From the NCBI RefSeq assembly GCF_003852545.1, contig NZ_QAJR01000009.1, forward strand, positions 1-64,000: 64,000 bases of DNA, read 5' to 3'. The notes under the pieces were generated by a model, which saw only the letters and a program-made list of their open reading frames with translations, did not search any database and was not told the DNA's origin. Origin of the DNA: Acidovorax sp. FJL06. GTDB taxonomy: Bacteria; Pseudomonadota; Gammaproteobacteria; Burkholderiales; Burkholderiaceae_C. Shown here piece after piece: positions 54,606 to 63,159 of this stretch (position 1 is its first letter; the number at the start of each line of letters is the position of its first letter). The translations under genes and the position numbers were made by a program.

Positions 54606-54627
54606 GTTTGCAATACTTTTTGCAAAC
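54606..54627. promoter_or_regulatory. Palindromic operator between M20 gene and RpiR regulator
   Basis: GTTTGCAA, six bases, TTGCAAAC: a perfect 8-bp dyad in the divergent promoter region, 11 bp before the regulator's ATG. RpiR proteins bind such dyads; autoregulation plus control of the peptidase is inferred. Confidence 0.65.
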
Positions 54628-54638
54628 AAGGGAAATTA

Positions 54639-55592
54639 ATGAAATCATCGTTGCAATCGCCCACCACCCTGCTGACGGAACGCCTGTCCCGGCAGGGTGG
54701 AAAGTTGACCGCCAGCGAGCGCGCCCTGGCCGATGCCCTGGGGCGCGACTACCCGCACGCGCTGCTCGAATCGGCCACCGCGCTCGCGGCACGCAACGGC
54801 ACCAGCCCCTCGACCGTGGTGCGGCTGTTTGCCAAGCTGGGCTACGCCAGCTATGCCGAGGCGCAGCGCGAGGCGCGGGGCGAGGTCACGGCGCTGCTGC
54901 AAACCGCCGGGCAGCGCGCGCCTGTCACCATTGGCACCGAGCGCAGCCTGCAGCAATGTGTGGACGACGCCTTGCTGCACGACCAGCACAACATCACCGC
55001 CACGCGCGACGGGCTGGACATGGCGGCGTTCGAAGCCATCGTCGCGCGCATCGCGCAGAGCCGGGGACGCATCTTTGTGCTCGCGCAGATCAACAGCGCG
55101 CCCGTGGCCGCCTGGCTCGCACTGCACCTGAACATGTGCCGCCCCGGAGTGCACGAGCTGGGCGCGGGCGCCGTGGCCGCCACCGACCAATTGCTGTGGA
55201 TCCAGCCCGAGGACACGCTGCTGGTCTTCAGCATCCGCCGCTATGCCAGCGGGCCGGTGAAGGTGGCACAGCGCTTTCGCGACGCGGGCGCCCAGGTGCT
55301 GGCCATCACCGACAGCGCCGCCGCGCCGCTGGCGGCCCTGGCCCACCACCGCGTGCAGGTGCGCATCTCCAATGCCTCCCCCTTCGACTCGTACACCGCC
55401 GCGTTCTTTGTGTGCAATGCCCTGGTGTCGGCCGTGGCCCAGCTGCGGCACGAGGCCGTGTCCGAAGCTCTGAAACGGCGCGACGACCTGTGGAAGGATG
55501 TGGAAGCCCAGCTGATCGTGGACGAGCCCCCCGGCCGGAGTGGCCCGGCGGGGCGCAAACCCGGCCGCAAAGCGCCCAACCCAACGCCATAG
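54639..55592 (+). CDS. RpiR/MurR-family transcriptional regulator
   Basis: 317-aa regulator. The N-terminal HTH_6 domain (residues ~10-85) includes LTASERALADALGRDYPHAL and NGTSPSTVVRLFAKLGYASY. A C-terminal SIS domain (about 130-270) carries RGRIFVLAQINSAPVAAWLA, typical of sugar-phosphate or small-molecule sensing. The tail is basic and Pro-rich. A purine-rich ribosome site (AAGGGAA) precedes ATG 54639. It likely represses the divergent peptidase/receptor operon and itself via the palindrome at 54606. The effector is unknown; a SIS domain here does not prove a sugar ligand. Confidence 0.92.
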   Translation: MKSSLQSPTTLLTERLSRQGGKLTASERALADALGRDYPHALLESATALAARNGTSPSTVVRLFAKLGYASYAEAQREARGEVTALLQTAGQRAPVTIGTERSLQQCVDDALLHDQHNITATRDGLDMAAFEAIVARIAQSRGRIFVLAQINSAPVAAWLALHLNMCRPGVHELGAGAVAATDQLLWIQPEDTLLVFSIRRYASGPVKVAQRFRDAGAQVLAITDSAAAPLAALAHHRVQVRISNASPFDSYTAAFFVCNALVSAVAQLRHEAVSEALKRRDDLWKDVEAQLIVDEPPGRSGPAGRKPGRKAPNPTP

Positions 55593-55614
55593 CGCCGAGC
55601 CTCCCACCAGAACC

Positions 55615-55652
55615 CGCAAAGAAAAAGCGCCCGAAGGCGCTTTTTCTTTGCG
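55615..55652. terminator. Bidirectional terminator (RpiR gene / gltL)
   Basis: Perfect 17-bp stem (CGCAAAGAAAAAGCGCC and its complement) with a CGAA loop between the convergent genes. The T-rich arms on each strand serve as the U-tract. Confidence 0.92.
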
Positions 55653-55667
55653 TGGCAGCCCTGCCCA

Positions 55668-56405
<738 letters not shown>

Positions 56406-56445
56406 TTCTTTTTCCTCAATCCAATCTCTTTTGCACCGGCATCGA

Positions 56446-57111
56446 TCAGCGAATGATCGCGATCTTCTGGTGCAGGCGCTTGACCGCCCAGGACAGCGCG
56501 TAGCACATCACGAAGTACAGAACCGCAGCGGCCAGGTAAGCCTCGATCGGACGACCAAAGTTCTTGCCCGCCACTTCAAAGCCCTTGAGCATGTCGTAGG
56601 CGCCAATGGCATAGACCAGCGACGTGTCCTGGAACAGGATGATGGTCTGCGTGAGCAGCACGGGCAGCATGTTGCGGAACGCCTGGGGCAGCACCACGAG
56701 CTTCATGTTCTGGCCGTAGGTCATCCCGAGCGCCTGGCCGGCATGCACCTGGCCGCGCGGGATGGACTGGATGCCGGCGCGCATGATTTCACTGAAGTAC
56801 GCGGCCTCGAACGCGATAAAGGTCACGATGGCCGACACCTCGGCGCCAATGGGGCGGCCGATGATGGCGGGCACGAGCAGGAAGAACCACAGGATCACCA
56901 TCACCAGCGGAATGGAGCGCATGCCGTTGACGTAGATGGTGGCGGGCACATCCAGCCACTTCTTGCCCGACAGGCGCATCAGCGCCAGCAGGGTGCCGAA
57001 GAACACGCCGCCAATGGTGGCGATGACCGTGAGCATCAGGCTGAAATACAGCCCCTTGAGCACGAAGTTGGAGATCAGGTCCCAGTTGTAGAAGGAGAAG
57101 TCGAGATTCAT
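56446..57111 (-). CDS. gltK: Amino-acid ABC transporter permease, GltK-type
   Basis: 221-aa inner-membrane permease with about five membrane segments. The EAA loop that contacts the ATPase reads [40 protein letters not shown] is the usual start of this subunit, from ATG 57111, which follows the gltJ stop (57113) by 1 nt and has GGAGGA upstream. It pairs with GltJ to form the heteromeric channel. Confidence 0.94.
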   Translation of the reverse strand: MNLDFSFYNWDLISNFVLKGLYFSLMLTVIATIGGVFFGTLLALMRLSGKKWLDVPATIYVNGMRSIPLVMVILWFFLLVPAIIGRPIGAEVSAIVTFIAFEAAYFSEIMRAGIQSIPRGQVHAGQALGMTYGQNMKLVVLPQAFRNMLPVLLTQTIILFQDTSLVYAIGAYDMLKGFEVAGKNFGRPIEAYLAAAVLYFVMCYALSWAVKRLHQKIAIIR

Positions 57112-57112
57112 A

Positions 57113-57871
57113 TCAATGTCCTCCTCCTGCGGCACCCGCGACCACCGTGCCCGGGATGCGCACGCGCTTCTCGATGAAGGCCATGATGCGGTTGATGGCG
57201 AACGCCGAGATGACGTAGAGCGCCGTCACCGCCAGGTACACCTCGATGCCGCGCGAGGTTTCTTCCTGCGCCTGCATGGCGAACATCGTGAGTTCGGCCA
57301 CCGACACGGCAAACGCCACCGATGAGTTCTTGAAGATGTTCATCGTCTCGCTGGTCAGCGGCGGGATGATGATGCGGAACGCCATGGGCAGCAGCACATA
57401 GCGGTAGGTCTGGAACGTGGTGAAGCCCATCGCCATGCCCGCATAGCGCTGGCCGCGCGGCAGGGCCTGGACGCCCGAACGCACCTGCTCGGCGATACGC
57501 GCCGAGGTGAAGAAGCCCAGGGCCAGCACCACGAGGGCGAAGCCGGGCACGCTCTTCATCACAGGGAACAGGCTGGGGATGACGTGGTACCAGAGAAAGA
57601 TCTGGACCAGCAGCGGAATATTGCGAAACAGCTCGACCCAGGCGTTGCCCAGCCGAACGATCATGGGCCGGTCCTGCAAGGTGCGCAGCGTGCCAATGAA
57701 AGAGCCCAACACAAGCGCCAGCACCAGGGCCAGCAGCGAAACGGACACCGTCCAGCCCCAGGCCGACAGCATCCAGTCCAGGTAGGTGATCTCGCCGCCC
57801 TTGCCAAAGCAGCTTTGCACAACTTCCCGGTCCATGGTGTCCTGGCAGAACACCTGCCAATCCCAACTCAT
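57113..57871 (-). CDS. gltJ: Amino-acid ABC transporter permease, GltJ-type
   Basis: 252-aa inner-membrane permease. A periplasmic/N-terminal stretch MSWDWQVFCQDTMDREVVQS precedes about five membrane helices; the EAA loop is EQVRSGVQALPRGQRYAGMA. The C-terminal helix ends AFIEKRVRIPGTVVAG. It forms the channel with GltK and is fed by the gltI-encoded receptor. A terminator-like hairpin (57933-57967) separates it from gltI, so transporter body genes may be expressed less than the receptor. Confidence 0.94.
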   Translation of the reverse strand: MSWDWQVFCQDTMDREVVQSCFGKGGEITYLDWMLSAWGWTVSVSLLALVLALVLGSFIGTLRTLQDRPMIVRLGNAWVELFRNIPLLVQIFLWYHVIPSLFPVMKSVPGFALVVLALGFFTSARIAEQVRSGVQALPRGQRYAGMAMGFTTFQTYRYVLLPMAFRIIIPPLTSETMNIFKNSSVAFAVSVAELTMFAMQAQEETSRGIEVYLAVTALYVISAFAINRIMAFIEKRVRIPGTVVAGAAGGGH

Positions 57872-57932
57872 AGGAGCACCCCTTTAATTCTTGGTATTGC
57901 GCCGGGCACGGCGCCCTGGCGGCGTGCCCAAC

Positions 57933-57967
57933 AAAAAAGCCCCTTCAAACCAGCCGGCCGAAGGGGC
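57933..57967 (-). terminator. Terminator/attenuator between gltI and gltJ
   Basis: Stem GCCCCTTC / GAAGGGGC followed on the minus strand by TTTTTTG; a second stem (GGGCACG.../...CGTGCCC, 57904-57929) lies just beyond. Inside the operon, so partial read-through is implied. Confidence 0.8.
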
Positions 57968-57983
57968 ACAAGCGTCGCGAAGA

Positions 57984-58883
57984 TTACTTCTTGGCGTAGT
58001 CTTCCATGGGCTTGTCGTTAGGCGATGCCCAGGCGGCCTTGGTGGCGTCGGACATCGGCAGGCCGATCTTGGTGTTGGTCGGAGGCACGGGCTGCATGAA
58101 CCACTTGTCGTACAGCTTGGCCAGCGAGCCGTCGGCGATCTGGCGCTTGATGGAATCGTCCACGGCCTTCTTGAAGGCAGCGTCATCCTTGCGCAGCATG
58201 CAGGCGATGGGTTCCACCGACAGCACTTCGCCCACGACCTTGTAGTCGGCAGGGGCCTTGGACTTGGAGATGTTGGCGGCCAGGATGGAGCCGTCCATCA
58301 CGAACGCATCGGCACGGCCGGTTTCCAGCATCAGGAAGCTGTCGGCGTGGTCCTTGCCAAAGACTTCCTTGAAGTCGATGCCGCCAGCGCGCTCGTGCTT
58401 GCGCAGCGTTTGCACCGAGGTGGTGCCCGTGGTGGTGGCCACGGTCTTGCCGTTCAGGTCCTTGATGGACGTGATGCCCGAGTTGGCCTTCACGGCGGTG
58501 CGCACTTCTTCCACGTAGGTGGTCACAGCGAAAGCCACGTCCTTCTGGCGGGCGGCGTTGTTGGTGGTGGAGCCGCACTCCAGGTCCACCGTGCCGTTGG
58601 TCACCAGGGGGATGCGGTTCTGCGAGGTCACGGGCTGGTACTTGATGTCCAGCTTGGCCAGGCCCAGCGCCTTCTGGATGTCGTGCAGGACGATTTCACC
58701 CATTTCGGTGTGGAAGCCCACGTACTTGCCGTTGCCCAGGGTGTAGGAAAGACCCGAAGACTCACGCACACCCAGCGTCACGCTGCCCGAGGCCTTGATC
58801 TTGGCCAGGGTATCCGTGGCCTGGGCGAACGCGCTGCCTGCAGCCAGGGCGGTCACAGCAACCGCGAGCAAATGTTTCTTCAT
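57984..58883 (-). CDS. gltI: Glutamate/aspartate-type periplasmic binding protein
   Basis: 299-aa solute-binding protein (family 3). Signal peptide MKKHLLAVAVTALAAGSAFA (1-20) then QATDTLAKIKASGSVTLGVR. The ligand-site phrase NGTVDLECGSTTNN and RESSGLSYTLGNGKYVGFHT match GltI receptors. AAGGAGA lies 7 nt before the ATG. TAGAAT at 58922-58927 is a candidate -10. First gene of gltIJKL, followed by an intra-operon terminator. Confidence 0.94.
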   Translation of the reverse strand: MKKHLLAVAVTALAAGSAFAQATDTLAKIKASGSVTLGVRESSGLSYTLGNGKYVGFHTEMGEIVLHDIQKALGLAKLDIKYQPVTSQNRIPLVTNGTVDLECGSTTNNAARQKDVAFAVTTYVEEVRTAVKANSGITSIKDLNGKTVATTTGTTSVQTLRKHERAGGIDFKEVFGKDHADSFLMLETGRADAFVMDGSILAANISKSKAPADYKVVGEVLSVEPIACMLRKDDAAFKKAVDDSIKRQIADGSLAKLYDKWFMQPVPPTNTKIGLPMSDATKAAWASPNDKPMEDYAKK

Positions 58884-59003
58884 AGGGATCTCCTTGTGTT
58901 GAAAACAGAAAAAAGGGGGAAATTCTAGAGACTGGCCCACAGTCCACACGAGCTGCAGGCCCAAGGCGCTAAAAAAGGGGGACGACGTACCCGAGGATAT
59001 TAG

Positions 59004-59906
59004 TCAGAACGGGACCTGATCGGTAGGGTATTTCCAGAAGTCGCGCAACAGATAGCTGACCGGCAGGTTCAGCACGGTGTTGTTGGGCGGGATGGGCTTG
59101 TTGAACCACTTGTCGTAGATGGGGTAGATGTCGCGGCTGGTGATGAGGCGGCGCATCTCTTCGTCCACCAGTTTCTTGAACTCGGGGTCGTTCTTGGGCA
59201 GCATGATGGCCAGCGGCTCGGTGGTCATGAACCGGCCCACCACCTTGAGCGCCTTGGGGTCCGGCCGACCGGCCGCCAGGCCGTACAGCAGCACGTCGTC
59301 CATCACGAAGGCATCGGCCTCGCCCTTTTCCACCATCTCCACGGCCTTGGCGTGGTCGGGCGCTTCCACGATGGTGATGCCCATCAGGCGCTCGCGGTTG
59401 GCCTGGTCGGCCGCCTTGAGCGGCGTGGTGCCCTTGGTGGACACCAGTTTCTTGCCATTGAGGTCCTCCACCTTGTCCACGGGGCTGGCGGACTTCACCA
59501 GCAGGCGCGCGCCCGTGATGAAGTGGGGAATGGTGAACGCCACCTTCTGGCGCCGCTCGGCGTTGTTGGTGGTGGAGCCGCACTCCATGTCGGCCTTGCC
59601 CTGCTCGATCATCGCAATGCGGTTGGCGGGCGTGACGGCCACGAACTCGACTTCCATGTCCTTCTTGCCGGTCTTCTTGCGCACCACGTCGGCCAGGCGC
59701 AGGCACAGGTCCACCGCATAGCCCACGGGCTTGCCCGACTTGGAATCCACATACGAAAAAGGCACCGACGATTCGCGGTGCGCAATGACGAGCTTGCCAC
59801 CGGCGCTCACGCGCTCCAGCACCGTCTGGGCCTGCACGGACGCCGCCAGCAGGCCGCAGCCCAGGGCGGCCAGGCCCTTAGCGAATCTCCAATGCTGAAC
59901 TTTCAT
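59004..59906 (-). CDS. Second GltI-like amino-acid binding protein
   Basis: 300-aa family 3 periplasmic receptor, paralogous to the neighbouring GltI. Signal peptide to about residue 26 (AASVQAQ), then TVLERVSAGGKLVIAHRESS. It shares GKADMECGSTTNNAERRQKV with GltI. There are no permease genes of its own, so it may use GltJKL with a different ligand. The ATG at 59906 starts the signal peptide; the ribosome site is weak. Lies between gltI and a LysR gene on the same strand. Confidence 0.9.
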   Translation of the reverse strand: MKVQHWRFAKGLAALGCGLLAASVQAQTVLERVSAGGKLVIAHRESSVPFSYVDSKSGKPVGYAVDLCLRLADVVRKKTGKKDMEVEFVAVTPANRIAMIEQGKADMECGSTTNNAERRQKVAFTIPHFITGARLLVKSASPVDKVEDLNGKKLVSTKGTTPLKAADQANRERLMGITIVEAPDHAKAVEMVEKGEADAFVMDDVLLYGLAAGRPDPKALKVVGRFMTTEPLAIMLPKNDPEFKKLVDEEMRRLITSRDIYPIYDKWFNKPIPPNNTVLNLPVSYLLRDFWKYPTDQVPF

Positions 59907-60084
59907 ACGACGTCCCGGTGTGTGAATGGAATCGGGTCTGCAATGTTCGTGCCACCGTGGCTGCCGAGGGCACGCGCTGCGGCGACCGGCCCAGCGATGG
60001 CGCGAACTGTACGTGTCGTTACTATGAAACTCCAATGCCGTTTGCGGGCGCAACTATGCAAAGTGTTTATATCCGTATTTACCC

Positions 60085-61017
60085 TTAGCATGACCCTGCC
60101 TGGGCCTGGAGGTAGGTCCAGAGGGCCTGGGCCGTGCCTTTGGGGGCCTCTTTGCCGGCAGGTTTTTCGCGGTAGGCCCGCACATCCATGGTCATTTGCA
60201 GGCCCTCGGCCTCGGAGGGGGCGGCACTGACCAGGCGGCGCGCACGCAGCTCTTTCTTCACGGCGCTGTGCGGCAGAAAGGCCACGCCATGGCCTTCGAG
60301 CGCCATGGCCTTGAGGCCTTCGGCCATGTCGGTCTCGTACACGCGCTCCAGGTGGATGGGGGTTTGCGACTGCTTGAGGATGAGTTCGGTCACCCGCCCC
60401 AGGTAGGCCCCGGGCGCGTAGCCCAGGTAGGGCAGCGGCTGGCCCGCGCGGCCCGGCAGGCGGTGCACGGGCTGGCCATCGGCGTCGGCCTTGCTGTAGG
60501 GGGACAGCACTTCCTGCCCCAGGCTCACCATCTCGTAGCGGTCGGCATCGAGCTGGAAGGGCTGGGAGGGGTGGTGGTAGGCGATCAGCAGGTCGCAGCC
60601 GCCCTCCACCAGGCGCATCACGGCATCGTGCACGTTCAGGGCAATCAGGCGGCTCTTGAACGGGCCGAACTTGTCGGCCAGGCTCGACACCCAGGCCGGG
60701 AAGAAGGTGAACGCCAGCGTGTGCGGCACGGCGAACTCGATCATGTCCTTGCCCGCGCTGGTGTGCGCACGCAGCATGGCGCGCGTGTTCTGCAGCGCCT
60801 GCAGCATCTCCAGCGCCTGGTCGTACAGCGTCTTGCCGGCGGGCGTGAGGCGCGTGGGGTAGGAGCTGCGGTCCACCAGATCGGTGCCCGCCCAGGCCTC
60901 CAGCGCCTGGATGCGCCGCGAGAACGCGGGCTGGGTCACATGCCGCAGCTGGGCGGACCGGCTGAAGCTGCGCGTTTCCGCAAGACTGACGAAATCCTCA
61001 AGCCACTTGGTTTCCAT
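60085..61017 (-). CDS. LysR-family transcriptional regulator
   Basis: 310-aa regulator. The N-terminal helix-turn-helix METKWLEDFVSLAETRSFSR with SAQLRHVTQPAFSRRIQALE is typical; the effector domain follows (about 90-295). AWAGTDLVDRSSYPTRLTPA marks the linker. It is divergent from the TRAP genes and upstream of the second GltI-like receptor, so either or both could be targets. Related to regulators seen beside amino-acid transporters in Burkholderiales (inference). Confidence 0.93.
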   Translation of the reverse strand: METKWLEDFVSLAETRSFSRSAQLRHVTQPAFSRRIQALEAWAGTDLVDRSSYPTRLTPAGKTLYDQALEMLQALQNTRAMLRAHTSAGKDMIEFAVPHTLAFTFFPAWVSSLADKFGPFKSRLIALNVHDAVMRLVEGGCDLLIAYHHPSQPFQLDADRYEMVSLGQEVLSPYSKADADGQPVHRLPGRAGQPLPYLGYAPGAYLGRVTELILKQSQTPIHLERVYETDMAEGLKAMALEGHGVAFLPHSAVKKELRARRLVSAAPSEAEGLQMTMDVRAYREKPAGKEAPKGTAQALWTYLQAQAGSC

Positions 61018-61251
61018 CGGTCACATTATCGGCGCGGGGCCTGCCGGGCGCAGTGCGGGGATATGCGGGTTTACCTGGCGCCTCCCCGGCGCACCAATGG
61101 TGTGCACACTTAGCAACATATTCCATAATACCCAGCGGCGCCAACCGCGCTTTCGCGCTCGGGGGCATTTCCCCAGCCCCTGGTGCACAACACTGCCGGG
61201 CAGAGCGACCAACCCGCATCCGCATGTTCGTCCTCCTCCATCCCTGCACCC

Positions 61252-61824
61252 ATGTCTTCCTCTTCCCCTGCGCAGGCCCCAGCCTCCGACGCGGCGCCGG
61301 CCCCTGCTGCCGCGAGCCCTGACACCGAGCCGCGCTCCCTGCGGCTCGAGGACTGGCTCACCGTCCTCGTCATGGCCGCCCTCGCACTCATCACCTTTGC
61401 CAATGTGCTGGTGCGCTACTTCACCAATTCCTCGTTCGCCTGGACCGAAGAAATCTCCGTGTTCCTGATGATCGCGCTGGCGCTCATCGCAGGCTCTGCC
61501 GCCGTGGCACGCGACCAGCACATCCGCATCGAGTACTTTGCCGAAGGCGGCTCTGCCTTGCGCAGCAAGCGCCTGGCCATGCTGGGCGCGGCCACCGTGG
61601 CCCTGCTGTTTGGCGTAATTGCCGTGCTGAGCGTGCGCGTGGTGTGGGACGACTACCGCTTTGGCGAGACCTCGCCCGGCATCGGCGTGCCGCAGTGGTG
61701 GTACTCGGTCTGGCTGCCCGTGTTCTCAGCCCTCATCACGGCGCGTGCCGTGGGCCTGTTTATCCGCCGCAGCCGCAGTAGTGCCGATGGTGCTGAAGCC
61801 CACCCGCAGGAGCCTCAAGCATGA
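61252..61824 (+). CDS. dctQ: TRAP transporter small permease DctQ
   Basis: 190-aa integral membrane protein with four hydrophobic segments after a 35-residue Ala/Pro/Ser-rich cytoplasmic start. LEDWLTVLVMAALALITFAN and WTEEISVFLMIALALIAGSA are typical of DctQ. The start is uncertain: ATG 61252, or a GTG at 61183 that would add 23 Ser/Ala-rich residues. The stop overlaps dctM (ATGA). The upstream 234-bp spacer contains CATAAT at 61124-61129, a possible -10. Confidence 0.88.
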   Translation: MSSSSPAQAPASDAAPAPAAASPDTEPRSLRLEDWLTVLVMAALALITFANVLVRYFTNSSFAWTEEISVFLMIALALIAGSAAVARDQHIRIEYFAEGGSALRSKRLAMLGAATVALLFGVIAVLSVRVVWDDYRFGETSPGIGVPQWWYSVWLPVFSALITARAVGLFIRRSRSSADGAEAHPQEPQA

Positions 61825-63119
61825 TCGCCACCCTGCTGTTTGTGGCCTTTCTGGGCCTGATGTTCGTGGGCGTGCCGATCGGCGCCGCGCTGGGGCTGGC
61901 CGGTGCCGCCGCGATTGCGCTGGCCAATGCCGACAGCCAATGGTTCGGCCTCTTGGCCGTGCCGCAGAACTTCTATGCCGGGCTGGGCAAATACCCGCTG
62001 CTGGCCATCCCGATGTTCGTGCTGGTCGGCTCGATTTTTGACCGCTCGGGCGTGGCCCTGCGCCTCGTCAACTTTGCCGTCTCCATGGTCGGGCGTGGCC
62101 CCGGCATGCTGCCGCTGGTGGCGATTGCCGTGGCCATGTTCCTGGGCGGCATCTCGGGCTCGGGCCCGGCCAATGCGGCCGCTGTGGGCGGCGTGATGAT
62201 CGCGGCCATGTCGCGCGCGGGCTACCCGCCTTCGTTCTCGGCCAGCGTGGTGGGCGCGGCAGCGGCCACCGACATCCTGATCCCGCCGTCCGTCGCCTTC
62301 ATCATCTACTCGGTGCTGGTGCCGGGCGCCTCGGTACCCGCGCTGTTTGCGGCCGGCATGATCCCCGGCATCCTGGCCGGTGTGGCGCTCATCGTGCCCG
62401 CCGTGTGGATGGCGCGCAAACACAAGATGGGCGCACTCGAAGCCACCATGCCCCGCCCCCCGTTCTGGAAGAGCCTGCGCGAGGCCACCTGGGGCCTGGC
62501 CGCGCCGGTGCTGATTCTGGGCGGCATGCGCGCAGGCTGGTTCACGCCGACGGAAGCCGCCGTGGTCGCGGTGTTCTACGGCCTCTTCGTGGGCATGGTG
62601 ATCCACCGCACGATCAAGGTGCGCGACCTGTTCCCCATCCTGCGCGAATCGGGCGAGCTGTCGGCGGTGATCCTCATCGTGGTCTCGCTCGCGGGCATCT
62701 TTGCCTACTCGCTGTCCACACTGGGCGTAATCGACCCGGTGGCCAATGCCATCGTGAACTCGGGCCTGGGCGAATACGGCGTGCTGGCACTGCTCATCGT
62801 GCTGCTCATCACCGTGGGTATGTTCCTGGACGGCATCTCAATCTTCCTGATCTTCGTGCCGCTGCTCTTGCCCATCATGCAGCACTACAAATGGGACCCG
62901 GTCTGGTTCGGCGTGATCCTGACCCTCAAGGTGGCCCTGGGCCAGTTCACCCCGCCACTGGCCGTGAACCTGATGGTGTCTTGCCGCATTGCCGGCGTGC
63001 GCATGGAGTCCACCGTGCGCTGGGTGGGCTGGATGCTGTTCGCGATGTTCCTGGTGATGGTGGCCGTGATTGCCTTCCCGCAACTCGCCCTGTGGCTGCC
63101 CGCCCAGATGGGTTACTGA
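61821..63119 (+). CDS. dctM: TRAP transporter large permease DctM
   Basis: 432-aa polytopic protein, the Na+-coupled transport subunit of a TRAP system for C4-dicarboxylates or similar organic acids. MFVGVPIGAALGLAGAAAIA, FLGGISGSGPANAAAVGGVM and ATDILIPPSVAFIIYSVLV are family motifs; about 12 membrane helices are visible. Overlaps dctQ by 4 nt and is followed by dctP 40 bp later. Confidence 0.95.
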   Translation: MIATLLFVAFLGLMFVGVPIGAALGLAGAAAIALANADSQWFGLLAVPQNFYAGLGKYPLLAIPMFVLVGSIFDRSGVALRLVNFAVSMVGRGPGMLPLVAIAVAMFLGGISGSGPANAAAVGGVMIAAMSRAGYPPSFSASVVGAAAATDILIPPSVAFIIYSVLVPGASVPALFAAGMIPGILAGVALIVPAVWMARKHKMGALEATMPRPPFWKSLREATWGLAAPVLILGGMRAGWFTPTEAAVVAVFYGLFVGMVIHRTIKVRDLFPILRESGELSAVILIVVSLAGIFAYSLSTLGVIDPVANAIVNSGLGEYGVLALLIVLLITVGMFLDGISIFLIFVPLLLPIMQHYKWDPVWFGVILTLKVALGQFTPPLAVNLMVSCRIAGVRMESTVRWVGWMLFAMFLVMVAVIAFPQLALWLPAQMGY

Positions 63120-63159
63120 TATTGGTTTACTGATTTTTCCAACAAAGGAGACTGACCCC

